Assembly (NCBI RefSeq): GCF_001642475.1 | Contig: NW_019173960.1 | Coordinates: forward strand, 1-64,000 | DNA length: 64,000 nt | Origin: Fonsecaea monophora | Taxonomy: Eukaryota > Ascomycota > Eurotiomycetes > Chaetothyriales > Herpotrichiellaceae | Reading direction: 5' to 3' | In this document: positions 52,599 to 63,571 of the stretch, piece by piece | Numbering within the stretch: the first letter of the stretch is position 1 | Layout of the letters: every line of letters begins with the position of its first letter | The notes under the pieces: model-generated | The model's input: the letters and a program-made list of their open reading frames with translations, nothing else | Told to the model about the DNA's origin: nothing | Databases searched by the model: none | Made by a program: the position numbers and the translations under genes

Positions 52599-53296
52599 AG
52601 TTGCTGCTTTCCACCAGTTGGCTGGGGCCAACCCACCACGTCTGTCGGGGTTCGGATTGTCAATTAAGTGACCGCCTAGAGGGGTTTTGCGGAGGTCTGT
52701 TCTTCGTTAACAGGTCTGTATCGAGTCCGAGATACTCGCGCGTGCCAACAGCTTGTCGCTTAGAGCATATGGGGTTGGCTGGGCCTTGAACCTGTTCCCA
52801 AACAAAATGCGAAGTTCGGGGAGAAATCTGAACCTGTGGCTGGTTCAGCGTGTGGCTAAGGCAGAACTGTGGAGTTGGAGGCTCGGTTCCAAGGGCACAA
52901 AGGGGAAAGGAGGCTGCCGCCTTGCACATGCGCGTCGTGCTAAGATTGGGACGTTGGCCAACTAAAAGTTACTCTGTGCAGCTGCGGAGACACAAGCCAT
53001 CAATGAACAAGTTGTCAAGTGTTACTCCTGAACTTCTGCATGCGATTCAGCCTTCAACCCCCTTCTTACATTTTCCCTTCGTGCTTGTCTTCTTCTTGTC
53101 ATGATGCTTATTTGACCTGCTAATGACCGACCTTTTTCTTCTTGTCTCTCGTTGACCCAGGCTTCTTCTCCTTTGAATTCCAACCTAAGGGGGACCGCAG
53201 ACACCGTCGACCGTGTCCTCTGCGGTTCAGCCTTTCCGCGCACTTCCTCCCCATTTTCCACATCTTCCTCGAAGCCACAGGCCTGAATCCCTCATC
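52599..53296. promoter_or_regulatory. Divergent promoter of SF3A1 and the Pmt gene
   Basis: About 700 bp between two divergent starts. The Pmt side has a pyrimidine-rich stretch (53050-53290) common before fungal start codons. No TATA box or gene is evident. Confidence 0.4.
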
Positions 53297-56164
53297 ATGG
53301 CTCAGGCTACCTCGCGGAAGAATGCGGCTTCGCAAAAAGCAGCTTCTCCTGCACCGGCCTCGAGACAAGCCAATAGCGATATGATCCGGTCGCAGTCGAG
53401 CAAAAAGAAGAGCTACGCATCAGAAGGTGTGACAGACAATGATATCTTCTTGCTTCCCGCGGGAGACTATCAAATCATGGCTCTGTTGACTCTGCTGGCT
53501 GGCGTTGTTCGGCTGTTCAAGATTTACCAACCTACGAGCGTTGTCTTCGACGAGGTCCAGTAAGTTAGCTACCATATCGCACAAGGACATAACACTCATG
53601 CCAATCATAGCTTCGGCGGGTTTGCTACCAAGTATATCAAGGGCAAATTCTTCATGGACGTCCATCCACCTTTGGCCAAACTCCTCATCACCTTGGCTGG
53701 CTGGCTGGCTGGCTTCAACGGCGACTTCGATTTCAAAGACATCGGAAAGGATTATCTTGAACCCAAAGTCCCTTATGTCTCGATGCGGCTCCTACCTGCT
53801 ATCCTCGGGGTTCTCACTATTCCCACTATGTTTTTGACCTTGAAAGCATACGGATGCCGAACAGTCACGGCTTGTCTCGGTGCCGGGCTTTTGATCTTTG
53901 AAAATGGACTGATCACACAATCGAGGCTGATTCTCTTGGACTCGCCCTTGGTCATTTGTACCGCCTTCACTGCTCTAGCATGGACTTGCTTCACCAATCA
54001 ACATGAACTAGGCCCTGCACACGCATTTGATGTGACTTGGTGGTTTTGGCTTGCAGCCACTGGTCTGGGTTTGGGTGCCACAGTCAGTGTCAAATGGGTT
54101 GGTCTCTTCACCATTGCGTGGGTCGGTACCTTGACCATCCTCCAATTATGGGTTCTGCTTGGTGACAGCGTCAATGTCACCCCAAGGAAGTGGTTCAAGC
54201 ATCTATTTGCCAGAGTCTTCTGTCTGATCGTCATCCCAATTGCATTCTATGTGGGAATGTTTGGAATTCATTTCCTGTGCCTGGTCAATCCTGGCGATGG
54301 CGATGGTTTCATGTCCTCTGAATTTCAAGCGACGCTGAACAACAAGGGCATGGCCGACACCCCTGCTGATGTGCTGTTTGGCAGCGAAGTCACCATCCGA
54401 CATCACAACACTCAAGGTGGCTATCTCCATTCGCATTCACACATGTATCCTGGTGGCAGCAAGCAACAGCAGGTCACCTTGTACCCCCACAAGGATGAGA
54501 ACAACATTTTTCTTCTCGAAAACCAGACCCAGCCGATCACTGCGGACAATGTCACCGTTGCAGGTCCCAAAGCGTGGTCGAATCTCACCGAGTTTATCCG
54601 GGATGGTGATGTTATCAGACTGTACCACCTCACAACCCATCGGCGCATCCACTCTCACGACGTCCGACCTCCCGTCACTGAGGCCGACTGGCAAAACGAA
54701 GTAACGGCTTATGGCTACGAGGGATTTGAAGGCGACGCAAACGATCTTTTCCGTGTAGAGATTGTCCAATCCATGTCCGATGGTGAAGAAGCCAAGAAGA
54801 GGCTGAGGACGATCCAGACGAAATTCAAGCTGGTCCATATCATGACAGGCTGCGTTCTCTTCTCGCACAAGGTCAAATTACCCGACTGGGGCTTCGAGCA
54901 ACAGGAAGTGACTTGTGCTAAAGGAGGCACCCTCCCCAACAGCGTATGGTACATTGAACAGAATCAGCATCCCATGCTTGGGGAAGGGGCGGAAAAGGTC
55001 AACTACAGAAACCCCGGCTTTTTGGGCAAATTCTGGGAACTGCAGAAGGTCATGTGGAGGACGAACGCTGGCTTGACCGAATCGCACGCCTGGGACTCCC
55101 GACCGGGATCTTGGCCCATTCTTCGGCGTGGGATCAATTTCTGGGGCAAAGACCATCGCCAGGTCTATCTCCTGGGAAATCCCGCCATTTGGTGGCCCTC
55201 GACCCTGGCCATCTTGACCTATGTCATTTTCAAGGGCATTGCCGTCCTCCGTTGGCAACGAAGCTGCAACGACTATTCCAACGTCAACTTCAAACGCTTC
55301 GACTACGAAATCGGTCAGACTGTTCTGGCATGGGCCTTTCACTACTTCCCCTTCTACCTTATGGCAAGACAGTTGTTCCTGCACCACTACTTTCCAGCCC
55401 TCTACTTTGCCATCATGGCTATGTGCCAGATCTTTGACTTTGTCGTCAACCGGATCTCTTCTCTAGGATTGAAGAAGTATCCCGAAATCGGGTGGAGTGT
55501 CGCCGTGTTGTTTGTGGCTTTTGCAATCGGCGTGTTTACTCTGTATGCCCCACTGATCTATGGCAATCCCTGGACCCAGGACCAGTGCAGAGCAGTCAAA
55601 CTGTTTGATACCTGGGATTTTGACTGCAACACTTTTTACACTGATGTAAGTCGAATGGAAACTGCTCGAAACGATGGTGTCTGACTGAAAATATAGTATG
55701 CACAATACTCCACGCCACTTCCGTCCTTTGGCGACGGCGGAGCAACTCCCACTGTTCCCTCGATGCAAATCGACTCGGGAAGGAAAGACAACCCATCAGC
55801 AGTCACCCCTCAGGTCGGTGAAGGGAAGGTGATTGGACAAGAAGAGCGTGTGGAATATCGCGATCAGGATGGGAACCTCCTGGACGAAGCCCAGGTCCAA
55901 GCATTATTGGCAGAGGGCAAAGCGTCCTTCCAGACCAAGTACGAGACAAGAACAAGACTGGTTGACGAGGAAGGTAACGAGGTCAATTCATCGGGGGTTG
56001 CACCCGATCATCCGGATGTAGAGGGCCAGAATCCGTCAACAAAGGGTGTGCCAGAGGAGCAGGCCAACAAGTCGCCCGCAGATGCGCAGGCGGGCGGTTC
56101 GGTGAAGAAGGGAGATGACAGCAAAGCTAAACCGGCCAGCGATGCGAGCGAAGCAACGAAGTAA
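53297..56164 (+). CDS. Protein O-mannosyltransferase (Pmt1-type)
   Basis: Three exons (53297-53559, 53611-55645, 55697-56164) give 921 residues. This is an ER-membrane enzyme that transfers mannose from dolichyl-phosphate mannose to Ser or Thr of secretory proteins. The catalytic loop near residue 85 reads VVFDEVHFGGFATKYIKGKF then FMDVHPPLAK, with the acidic D-E pair needed in the family. About ten hydrophobic segments flank three MIR motifs in the lumenal loop (residues 310-510; FGSEVTIRHHNTQGGYLHSH, LYHLTTHRRIHSHD). The C-terminal 150 residues are polar and cytosolic-type (VEYRDQDGNLLDE). Among the three fungal subfamilies, the sequence fits Pmt1 best; that assignment is from memory. It would act on proteins such as the Ser/Thr-rich one at 22.7-26.6 kb. 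Confidence 0.93.
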
Positions 56165-56802
56165 ATGATTGTTGGATCGAGCCAAAGGTCAGAAGTGGGC
56201 AATAGATGCAATGAGAATCTCTTGAGTGTGTAATAATAAAAGATGAAATGCTTTCTTTCTGGGCGCCGTGGTGGCTTGAAGGTGAGGTGGAGCCAAATAA
56301 TCTTCAGTGCTGGCTGGTGAGGCCACTACGCGCAGGCGCTCCTTTAACCGTTTGGTGGGGTTCCAACCGGCTAGCCCGAGTGGTTTAGTTAAGGAGCCAC
56401 GGAGCCACCAGGCATGTTAGTGAAGCGGCAAGGGTTGATTACCTGGGTAGCTGGAGGTCGTGGTAGCGGTGGTTGCAGGCTGATGAACCCCTCGATCCCC
56501 GATCCCTGAAACCAAATGGACCCGCGTCACAGAGTCAATATCCCCGTCCGTCCTGCGCCGCAGCAACAATCACGGTCGCAATAAAAACATTTCCCTTCAC
56601 TCTGTATCTTGCACACCCATAACACACTGCTCCCTTCCTGAAGCAGACCCTAAGGCACTGCATTTCACTCTTCGCTTCTTGTTTGCGCCGATCGATATTA
56701 TTCCCTTTGGGCGTCTTGACACGAACCCTTTGTCTCCACCTGGCTCTGGTCAATTTACTCCCTTAATTCGTCTTCGAACTTTCTCTCCTCATACTTGCAG
56801 CC
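56165..56802. other. Intergenic, promoter of the EB1 gene
   Basis: About 640 bp between the Pmt gene and the EB1 start. The last 250 bp are pyrimidine-rich. I checked for tRNA-like structure and see none. Confidence 0.4.
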
Positions 56803-57841
56803 ATGAGCGAATCAAGGTAATGTTCCCGTCGCATGCCTGTTCCAGTTGGGGACTCAAGGCAATGTGTATGGCGTTGCTAACTCGCATACAGGCAAGAATT
56901 ACTGGCATGGCTGAACGGCTTGCTCCAACTCAACATCACAAAAGTCGAGCAATGCGGGACAGGGTAGGTTATAGACTTGGAAGACTTGAGATCAGAAACT
57001 AATACATCCATCGATAGGGCCGCGCTTTGCCAGCTATTTGACTCCATTTTCCGTATGTCGTCTCCTCCGATGCCTTCTCGTTCCCAGGCAACTTTGCGCT
57101 TATGCTACACACGGGAGGACTGAATAAACGCTGATTCGTGACTTCAGTTGATATTCCTATGGCTCGGGTGAAATTCAACGTCAATACCGAATATGCCTAC
57201 ATACAGAACTTCAAGATCCTGCAAAGTATGTTCACTGGGGGGACAACGAGATCTCCTTTTCTATCAATTGGCATCCAGCTGACCGCGACATTCCAGACTG
57301 CTTTACAAAACACGCCATTGACCGAACCGTGCCTGTCGAGCAACTTGTTAAATGTAAAATGCAGGATAACCTCGAGTTTCTACAGTGGTCAAAGCGGTTC
57401 TGGGACCAATACTTTCCGGGGCATGATTACGATGCGGTCGCAAGAAGGAAGAGTGCCGGTACTGCCCCAGCAGCATCGAGCGCCGTCGCTCCACGAACGA
57501 GCACCGGCGCAAGCACCACACGAAAGACCGGGACAACGCCTGTGGGTCGACCTGCACCGCGCGCCATCGGTGCAGGAAGCGCCAGTTCATCTGCTCTGAA
57601 GGCGGAAAACGAATCGCTGAAAGAAGCCATTGCCGGATTGGAGAAAGAGCGGGACTTCTATTTCAGCAAATTGCGCGATATTGAGTTGCTCCTGCAGAAT
57701 GCGGTCGAACAGGAACCCTCTCTTGAAACCGACGCAAATGGTCTTGTGAAGAACATCCAGACCATACTCTATAGCACAGAGGAGGGGTTCGAGATTCCGG
57801 ACTTGGAAGCCAACGGAGCCGAGGAACCAGAAACATTCTAG
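56803..57841 (+). CDS. EB1-family microtubule plus-end protein
   Basis: Five exons (56803-56816, 56892-56963, 57018-57052, 57148-57225, 57297-57841) give 247 residues. The first exon is only 14 bases. The N-terminal calponin-homology domain (ELLAWLNGLLQLNITKVEQC, GTGAALCQLFDSIF, NFKILQNCFTKHAID, VEQLVKCKMQDNLEFLQW) binds microtubule ends. A Ser/Thr/Ala/Pro-rich linker follows. The C-terminal coiled coil with the EB1 motif (EKERDFYFSKLRDIELLLQN) mediates dimers and cargo binding. The end is acidic but lacks a clear EEY/F. It corresponds to yeast Bim1 and fission-yeast Mal3. Confidence 0.96.
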
Positions 57842-58606
57842 GGGAAGAAAGATAAGCGAATGACGAGAGTGTTGCCCACCTCTCAGATGCGGTGTTCTGT
57901 TAGAGGAATGGCACGGGCGGCTACCAATATTGTGACGAGTGGATGAACAAAAAGGCATAACTAGTGCTCGAATAGACGCAGGCTCTTTGTGCACAACTTC
58001 AACAATGAAAAGGTTCCAGAACGAGATTTGCGAAGGGTGGCAGACACTTGTGTCTCGTGGTGAAGCTACAGATTTGTGCGAGGGTCAACGGGATACCCAT
58101 CACGCGCATTGGGGTTTTTGCCGCAAGTAACATGAGATGAGATATTGTTATTGAGAGAAGCATCAACTGGGAGTGAGTTGACAACAACTCCAGATAGCGT
58201 CAAGAGGATTCTAGCCAAGAGAGGTTTAGGCGCTAGTTGCTGCTTTTGGAAATCGTCCGAGGCAGGGGGCCCTCAGCCTTGTCTGCCCATTCACTCATTC
58301 AACCCCCATTACTGAGTACCCACACCGAATACCCAATACCCAATGTTGAATAAAGAAGTTTACATTAAGCGTTGTTAACAGAAGCACTCCTTGCTCGAAA
58401 TGCGGTCCGTGTGTCTAGCGTCTATTCTGCTGAAATTGAAAAAATTGTTGCCCACCCACAAGACCCTCACTTTCCTCTGTTGCGACACCAAAGGCCTGCT
58501 CCTCCAGTGAAGTGTCACTCCAGCCTGATATATTTACACCCTCAAGCGCTTGCACAAGTTCTAGCCTTAGCTCCTCGATAGCCCCAAGTGTTGGAGGTGT
58601 GTGGAT
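57842..58606. other. Convergent intergenic region, no gene seen
   Basis: About 765 bp between the ends of the EB1 gene and the next minus-strand gene. Only short frames are present. Confidence 0.4.
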
Positions 58607-59425
58607 TCAGATCATCTCGACGCCACCGTCGTCCTTGTGGACCCAATATGCCGGTTTGGACTCCTGGTGCATCCCGCCCACACGGTACGCGAGCTGGACC
58701 AGGCTGAGACTGTTGGGTTTGTTTGCAGCGGTCGTCATCGTCGTCGTTCCCGTCGTGGCAGGCGGAGTCGTCTCGGTGCCAACGCCGATCCACATCAACG
58801 GCCGCGTTCTTTGATGGTGGCCGTGGCTGTAGTCGGGCTGGATGAACGGCAGCTCCGACGTCGTGACCAGGGACTTCACATTGAGCTTGAGGAAGCCCCA
58901 GCTGTGCCACTCCTTGAGCACAAAGGGAAAGTAGGTGCCGCCGACAATGTCGAGTTCATAGGCGGCATTCTGCGCCCGCGGCATCGTCACCTTGGATTTT
59001 CCCGTCTCGCGGTTCGTCCACGGGTAGATGGCCGCCGACAGGTGCTGCTGTGCTGCCCAGAGGTCGTAGTGGATGATGACCCCTTCACCAGGACTCAGTA
59101 GCACGGGAAAGGTCTCCTTGTCAGCCGCGGCGGTAGCTGACATGGCGATACTCCCCTGTCCGCTGGTGTCCTCGCTCATGTTTCTCTGGTTAGCCTTCTT
59201 CTCCGCCGTCTCAGTCTCAGCCTCAGACTCGGACCCAAACTCAGACCCCGAGTCATTCTCTATCTTGTACTGATCTTCCTCTGGCCGCGGCTCCGGAAAA
59301 CTCAACCAACCGGACTTGATGCACGACGCCCCGTCGTTGTCTTGGACGGGTCCGCGCACGGTGATGGTCAGGGCCTCGATGTCCCTGCTGGCGTGGTCGA
59401 CGTGGAAGAATGGAGGTTGGGCCAT
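58607..59425 (-). CDS. Unknown protein, one of a tandem pair
   Basis: A single exon encodes 272 residues; I do not recognise a named family. No signal peptide or membrane segment is visible. The middle third is an acidic Glu/Ser/Asp-rich insert (about residues 48-85). Around it the sequence looks like a beta-rich fold: FPVLLSPGEGVIIHYDLW, AYELDIVGGTYFPFVLKEWH, GFLKLNVKSLV, RPLMWIGVGTE, and a last WVHKDDGGVEMI. The next gene on the same strand (60516-61379) shows the same landmarks in the same order, so the two seem to be diverged tandem copies. Codon choice and the even spread of Gly, Trp and Pro suggest a real protein. Function unknown. Confidence 0.7.
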   Translation of the reverse strand: MAQPPFFHVDHASRDIEALTITVRGPVQDNDGASCIKSGWLSFPEPRPEEDQYKIENDSGSEFGSESEAETETAEKKANQRNMSEDTSGQGSIAMSATAAADKETFPVLLSPGEGVIIHYDLWAAQQHLSAAIYPWTNRETGKSKVTMPRAQNAAYELDIVGGTYFPFVLKEWHSWGFLKLNVKSLVTTSELPFIQPDYSHGHHQRTRPLMWIGVGTETTPPATTGTTTMTTAANKPNSLSLVQLAYRVGGMHQESKPAYWVHKDDGGVEMI

Positions 59426-60515
59426 TTCCGACTAGGGATGTACAGGGATAGAGAAGGTAAATATCAAGGAGTAGTCAAAGCGAGAGTATTGCATTTATGT
59501 ATCGCGTTTGGTCTGGGTTCAGGTTCAGGTTCTTGTTCGCTTGACTTGGCAGAGAATGGGGTTCTTGTACCTTCCGGCCGTGGCTTGAGTATTCAAATCA
59601 ATGTCAATGGTGTTTTTATATTTTCGAGTCGAGGAAACTAGGTAGATGAAACTAAGGACTTTTGTGATACCTTTTGTGCGTTTTTCTCTTTTGGTTCCCC
59701 AGCGAGGCTCATCTATCCTATGCTTCTTGTCCGTTTGACCATGATGACTACGTTAACACTAATGACGAATTGAATGCTGCTGCTGCTGCTGCTGCTCCTC
59801 TATGCAAACGGAGCAAGACTGCTGGCTATTGGGCTGATTGACTACCTGATGGGCAGACTATTATCTGGTTGTCAAGGCTTTTACCTGTTATCTGTCACCT
59901 GTCACTATCACCTTCACGACGACGATTCTACCAATCGATAAGAGTCACAAGTCACACAGCTGGGATGGAGTCGGGTCTGTCCAACTCAAAGCGACACTGA
60001 TACTAAATCTCTGATCTCCGACGAGCATTCATTGAGCGTTTGAGCAAGCAAGAAAGCAGGGAGGGCGCTTGGTTGTCTAACTCTTGATTCTCGACTCGAG
60101 AACTACTCTTCGCCCTTGTTTTTGTCTCGTATACTTCAATATCCCAGCCGGATGTCTTGTTTGCTTCGACACAGAATACATGGTTTCATCTACTGTAGAT
60201 TGAAAGACGATCGGTCATACGGACTACGGGCCACAGGCAGTTAGTACCACATACAGGAGGGACTAAGTCATATATTTGTAAATTGAGTGGACAACGTGAG
60301 CATGGGTCGTTTATTGCTACGTACCGAACTTACAGTTACCTACCTCCTACATAGGTAGGTACGTTCAAAGCGGGTATGGATGTAAGTCACTGTACCTGCT
60401 GTATGCAGTGTGTAGTATACAGTCGCAGTATGAACAGCACTCCCTCCCACCTAGACACACATACCGATGGTCCCTAGCACCTAGTACCTAGAAACCAGAA
60501 ACCAGAAGCAAGAGT
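59426..60515. other. Intergenic region with simple repeats and an inverted repeat
   Basis: About 1.1 kb between two minus-strand paralogs. It contains (TGC)7 at 59775-59795 and a perfect 9-bp inverted repeat TACCTACCT / AGGTAGGTA at 60337-60345 and 60353-60361. CACCTAGTACCTAG-type short repeats lie near 60474-60492. No coding region is supported. Confidence 0.45.
60337..60361. repeat. Perfect 9-bp inverted repeat with 7-base loop
   Basis: TACCTACCT at 60337-60345 pairs perfectly with AGGTAGGTA at 60353-60361. It lies about 25 bp after short AT-rich text and about 150 bp downstream of the stop of the minus-strand gene that starts at 61379. It could be a regulatory or terminator-like hairpin, or chance. 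Confidence 0.5.
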
Positions 60516-61379
60516 CTAGAACCTCACCACCTTCCCATCATCACATTGCACCTCCCACATTCTATATTGTTGTCGTTGTTTGTGTTGATGTGATGGTCCC
60601 TGGCGAACCGCAGAGCGAAAGATATTGTCGGGAGACTCGTCGACGCCGATCCAAATGGGACAGCCCTCTGTGCCGCCCTTGGGGGAGAATTCGTCGTTCG
60701 CCGCGGCGACGAGCGCTTTAACTCGAAGTCGGATGAAGTGTCCTTCTCCAACCTGTGCAGCGGTTTCACCGTCGCCATCATTATCATGGGCGGAAGAGGT
60801 ATCGTCAACAACAGCGAGGACCGAAAACTCAATCATCTGGCATCCCACGATGCGGATCATGTGCGCAGGCGTGTCGGTACTGGGGTCTGCAGGAAACGTG
60901 ACGCTCCGTGGTGGTGGTAGTGGTCCTTTGCCATTGCCATTGTCGTCTTCATCATCGTTATCATCGTCGTCGTTGTTACTGTTGTCGGCGCCTCTCCAAT
61001 GCCACCAACAGTCCTGCCCCTCGCTCTCAAATGCCCGCACACATGTCCACGCTCCGCGCAAGAAGCCTTCTCGGACGATGACCCCTTTCCCGGCCGAGAT
61101 ACACGCAGGAAATTGCTTAGGCGCGACCTCGTGGCCCGTGTGTCCCAGGTGGAAATAGACGTGGGCGTCAGCCGTGCTGGATACAGGCGCCGTAGGTCCG
61201 AACGTCGATGGGCTCGGGGTGGTGGTGGTGGCCCTATCTGTAGCAAGGGTGGATTGGGCGACTTTGTAGTATGAATCCTGATCGGTCTTGTAGCTGTACG
61301 ACATTTTACCACCACCGTCGGAGACTTGTGATGATGAATAGGTCGTAAGGGATTGCGGCTGTAGTTGTAAGTGTGTCAT
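60516..61379 (-). CDS. Unknown protein, diverged tandem copy
   Basis: A single exon encodes 287 residues, or 262 if it starts at the second ATG (61304, MSYSYKTDQDSYY). I do not recognise the family. Landmarks match the neighbour at 58.6-59.4 kb in order: FPACISAGKGVIVREGFL, HMIRIVGCQMIEFSVLAV, GHFIRLRVKALV, GCPIWIGVDES, and WEVQCDDGKVVRF at the end. Between them is an Asn/Asp-rich low-complexity insert (about residues 133-150), where the neighbour carries an acidic insert elsewhere. No signal peptide or membrane segment is visible. Two Trp-rich, Gly-rich stretches suggest a compact beta fold. Function unknown. Confidence 0.7.
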   Translation of the reverse strand: MTHLQLQPQSLTTYSSSQVSDGGGKMSYSYKTDQDSYYKVAQSTLATDRATTTTPSPSTFGPTAPVSSTADAHVYFHLGHTGHEVAPKQFPACISAGKGVIVREGFLRGAWTCVRAFESEGQDCWWHWRGADNSNNDDDDNDDEDDNGNGKGPLPPPRSVTFPADPSTDTPAHMIRIVGCQMIEFSVLAVVDDTSSAHDNDGDGETAAQVGEGHFIRLRVKALVAAANDEFSPKGGTEGCPIWIGVDESPDNIFRSAVRQGPSHQHKQRQQYRMWEVQCDDGKVVRF

Positions 61380-62169
61380 GCCCTCTCTCTCTCTCTCTGG
61401 CCCTCTCTGGACCGTATCTCAAATTCTGAAGGGGTGTATGTGTCTGTTCTTGAATCTGTGGTCGCGCTTGGGGAATCGAGGAGTGAAGGGATGGATAGAT
61501 CAATAGGGTCGATAGAAAGAGATAAGATGGCAGGTGGAGCTGGAGGTATACGGCGTGAGGTACACAGAAAGAGACTCCCATCAAACTCAACAACGACCAA
61601 CGCTCGAGGGGAGGGAAATATGTCATTGGGTGAGAACTCGTCACTTGCTCTTCGTCACCTCTCCACGGAAACAAAGAAAAACGGAGTAACCGACTTGTGT
61701 TGTGGTGTGTAGTCGTCCTGTGGCATATGGCATATGTGACTGTGACTGTGACAAACCCTCGTCACTGTCAGAGCAGAGTCACATCCCGAAGACAAACAAA
61801 CAAAGAAAGCACTGAGTAAGAAGGCGAGTAAGTGGATCAAGCAAACCAGCTCGATTGTAAAAAGATATGGTTCGATTCAGAGGGCCACGCAACAAACCCG
61901 TACATGTCAAGCCCATGTCTCGTGCGTGCCCGTCCTTGCACCTTGCACCTTGCACCTTGCATCCTTCTTTGAAATCATTGGTCGCCCAATGTGGCAGATC
62001 AATTTCTAACAAAGAAACAAATGTTCCAAACGCCATGCATGATATGGATAGGTCTTGCTACGGTGCATCCCAAAAAAACTCCGTGAAAAATGCTGCCTGC
62101 TGCCTCGTTGTCCACAGTTTGATGGTATCACTCGCAAAAATGGCAAATGGCAAGAGTTGAGTTCAATGA
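61380..62169. other. Intergenic region with short tandem repeats
   Basis: About 790 bp between two minus-strand genes. A (CT)8 run lies at 61383-61398, just before the paralog's start, and four copies of CCTTGCA at 61934-61961. No coding region is supported. Confidence 0.45.
61934..61961. repeat. CCTTGCA tandem repeat, four copies
   Basis: Four perfect direct copies of the 7-mer CCTTGCA. No function is apparent. Confidence 0.85.
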
Positions 62170-63571
62170 TCATACGCCGCACATCCCGATTCCGCCAGAC
62201 CTCACACCTCGGACGAGGTCCAGCAGACTGTTTGCAGCCTCGCCTTGGATCACGCTGCTAGCGAGACCAGCGACTGGGAGGGGGTTGCATCGACCGTCAT
62301 CATCCTCTCCACGCGGACTAGGAGCCGGGCTAGACAGCTGTAAAGGTGTGCTCTGCTTGGCATCCAGATTCGCCTCAATGAAAGAGGGCTCAGGAGTATG
62401 ATCTGCTTGTGACAGAGGAGGGCTGCTTGGGACATGGGATGGTTGTATCAAGCTACTCTGACTCTCTTGTTGGGCGTTGACTTCGTTATTCCATCTCGCT
62501 GAGAAAGCGGTCGGGACTATCTCTGGCATAGGCAAGCTGGAGAGCTGTTTGACAGCCGGCTTAGGCCCCATGGTCGCGCAAGCTCTAGCCACAGCGACAC
62601 GTGCTTCTTGATCAGCCGAGCTCTCTGGTGCCGGGGTCTGTCGCACAGTCGAGGAAGAATGTGGTGAAGAAGGTTTAGATAGTCGTGGCGGAGGGGACGT
62701 GATTCGGGGAACTTGAAGACGACTGAATGGTTTTGTAATCTGGTTGGTTTGTATTTTGTACAGCGCAAGTTGTAGTCGAGTCCGCAGAGTTTCGGCTTTC
62801 TATAACGCGGGATTAGAGCAAGGGATGACAAAAGTGGATTAGACAAACTACCTCGAGCATCATCTGCTTCCTGGCATCCTCCTCTGCCTTGGGCTTTTGG
62901 GCAAGTGTCTCGACTTCCTCAATCATTTGCATCTCATCGTCTTGCGACGAGCGGTTGGTGTCAAAGTCGATGAGGCTGGACATGCTCAAGCTGACTTGGG
63001 ATGCTTCTTTGGCAAGACTGGGCCGCAGAGGCGGGACAAGTTGAGACGTGCTTTGCGTGAGGGTAACGGCGTGCTAACATGTATGACTTAGAATCGACAC
63101 GGCCCGTCATGAAACCTAACGTACCATTTTATCCAGGGCTTGCTGGCTCGGCTCATCATGAATGTGGAACTCGCTCTCGATCAGGGACGACTCCTCCTGT
63201 GAGCCGCGGAATGTGGTGAACGCGGTAGCCAGAGTCGAACTGCTCTGAGCCATCGAGGTCTGCACATTATCCTCATCATCTTCGGACCGTGTGTCACTCA
63301 GCAACTCGGTCGTTTGTGAGAGGAATGATGCTGCCACTGTTTCTTCGGACTGTGCTTGTTCCTCGCCGTGGACCTCCCCAATCTTCCGTTTCTGGCCGGT
63401 TCGAGGACTATTCGAGGGGAAGTGCTCCGGGGAACGAGGCCGCTTTGTAGAGCTCCGTTGTGCGACAGGACTGGCAAGTTGTGACACTCTACCTTGCACT
63501 TTGGAGGAGAGGTGTTGGATGGGCGCGTTGGGGTCCTTGTCACCAAGCACGCGTCTTGACGGGGACGCCAT
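62170..63571 (-). CDS. Whi5/Nrm1-type cell-cycle transcription repressor
   Basis: Three exons (63571-63125, 63073-62852, 62799-62170) join in frame to give 432 residues. Most of the protein is disordered and rich in Ser, Pro and Gln, with several S/T-P sites and a likely nuclear signal (RTGQKRKIGE). The start of exon 3 encodes LRTRLQLALYKIQTNQITKP, which matches the short GTB motif of Whi5 and Nrm1 (LxxRLxLAxYKVxTNQ) that binds SBF/MBF. Such proteins repress G1/S transcription until CDK phosphorylation; the many S/T-P sites fit. The chosen start MASPSRRVLGDKDPN follows an in-frame region without family sequence; an upstream ATG at 63658 is possible. The motif identity is strong; the cell-cycle role is inferred. 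Confidence 0.82.

Noticed and set aside
56340..56420. GC-rich stretch that looked like a tRNA or small RNA
   Set aside because: I could not pair acceptor, anticodon and T arms.
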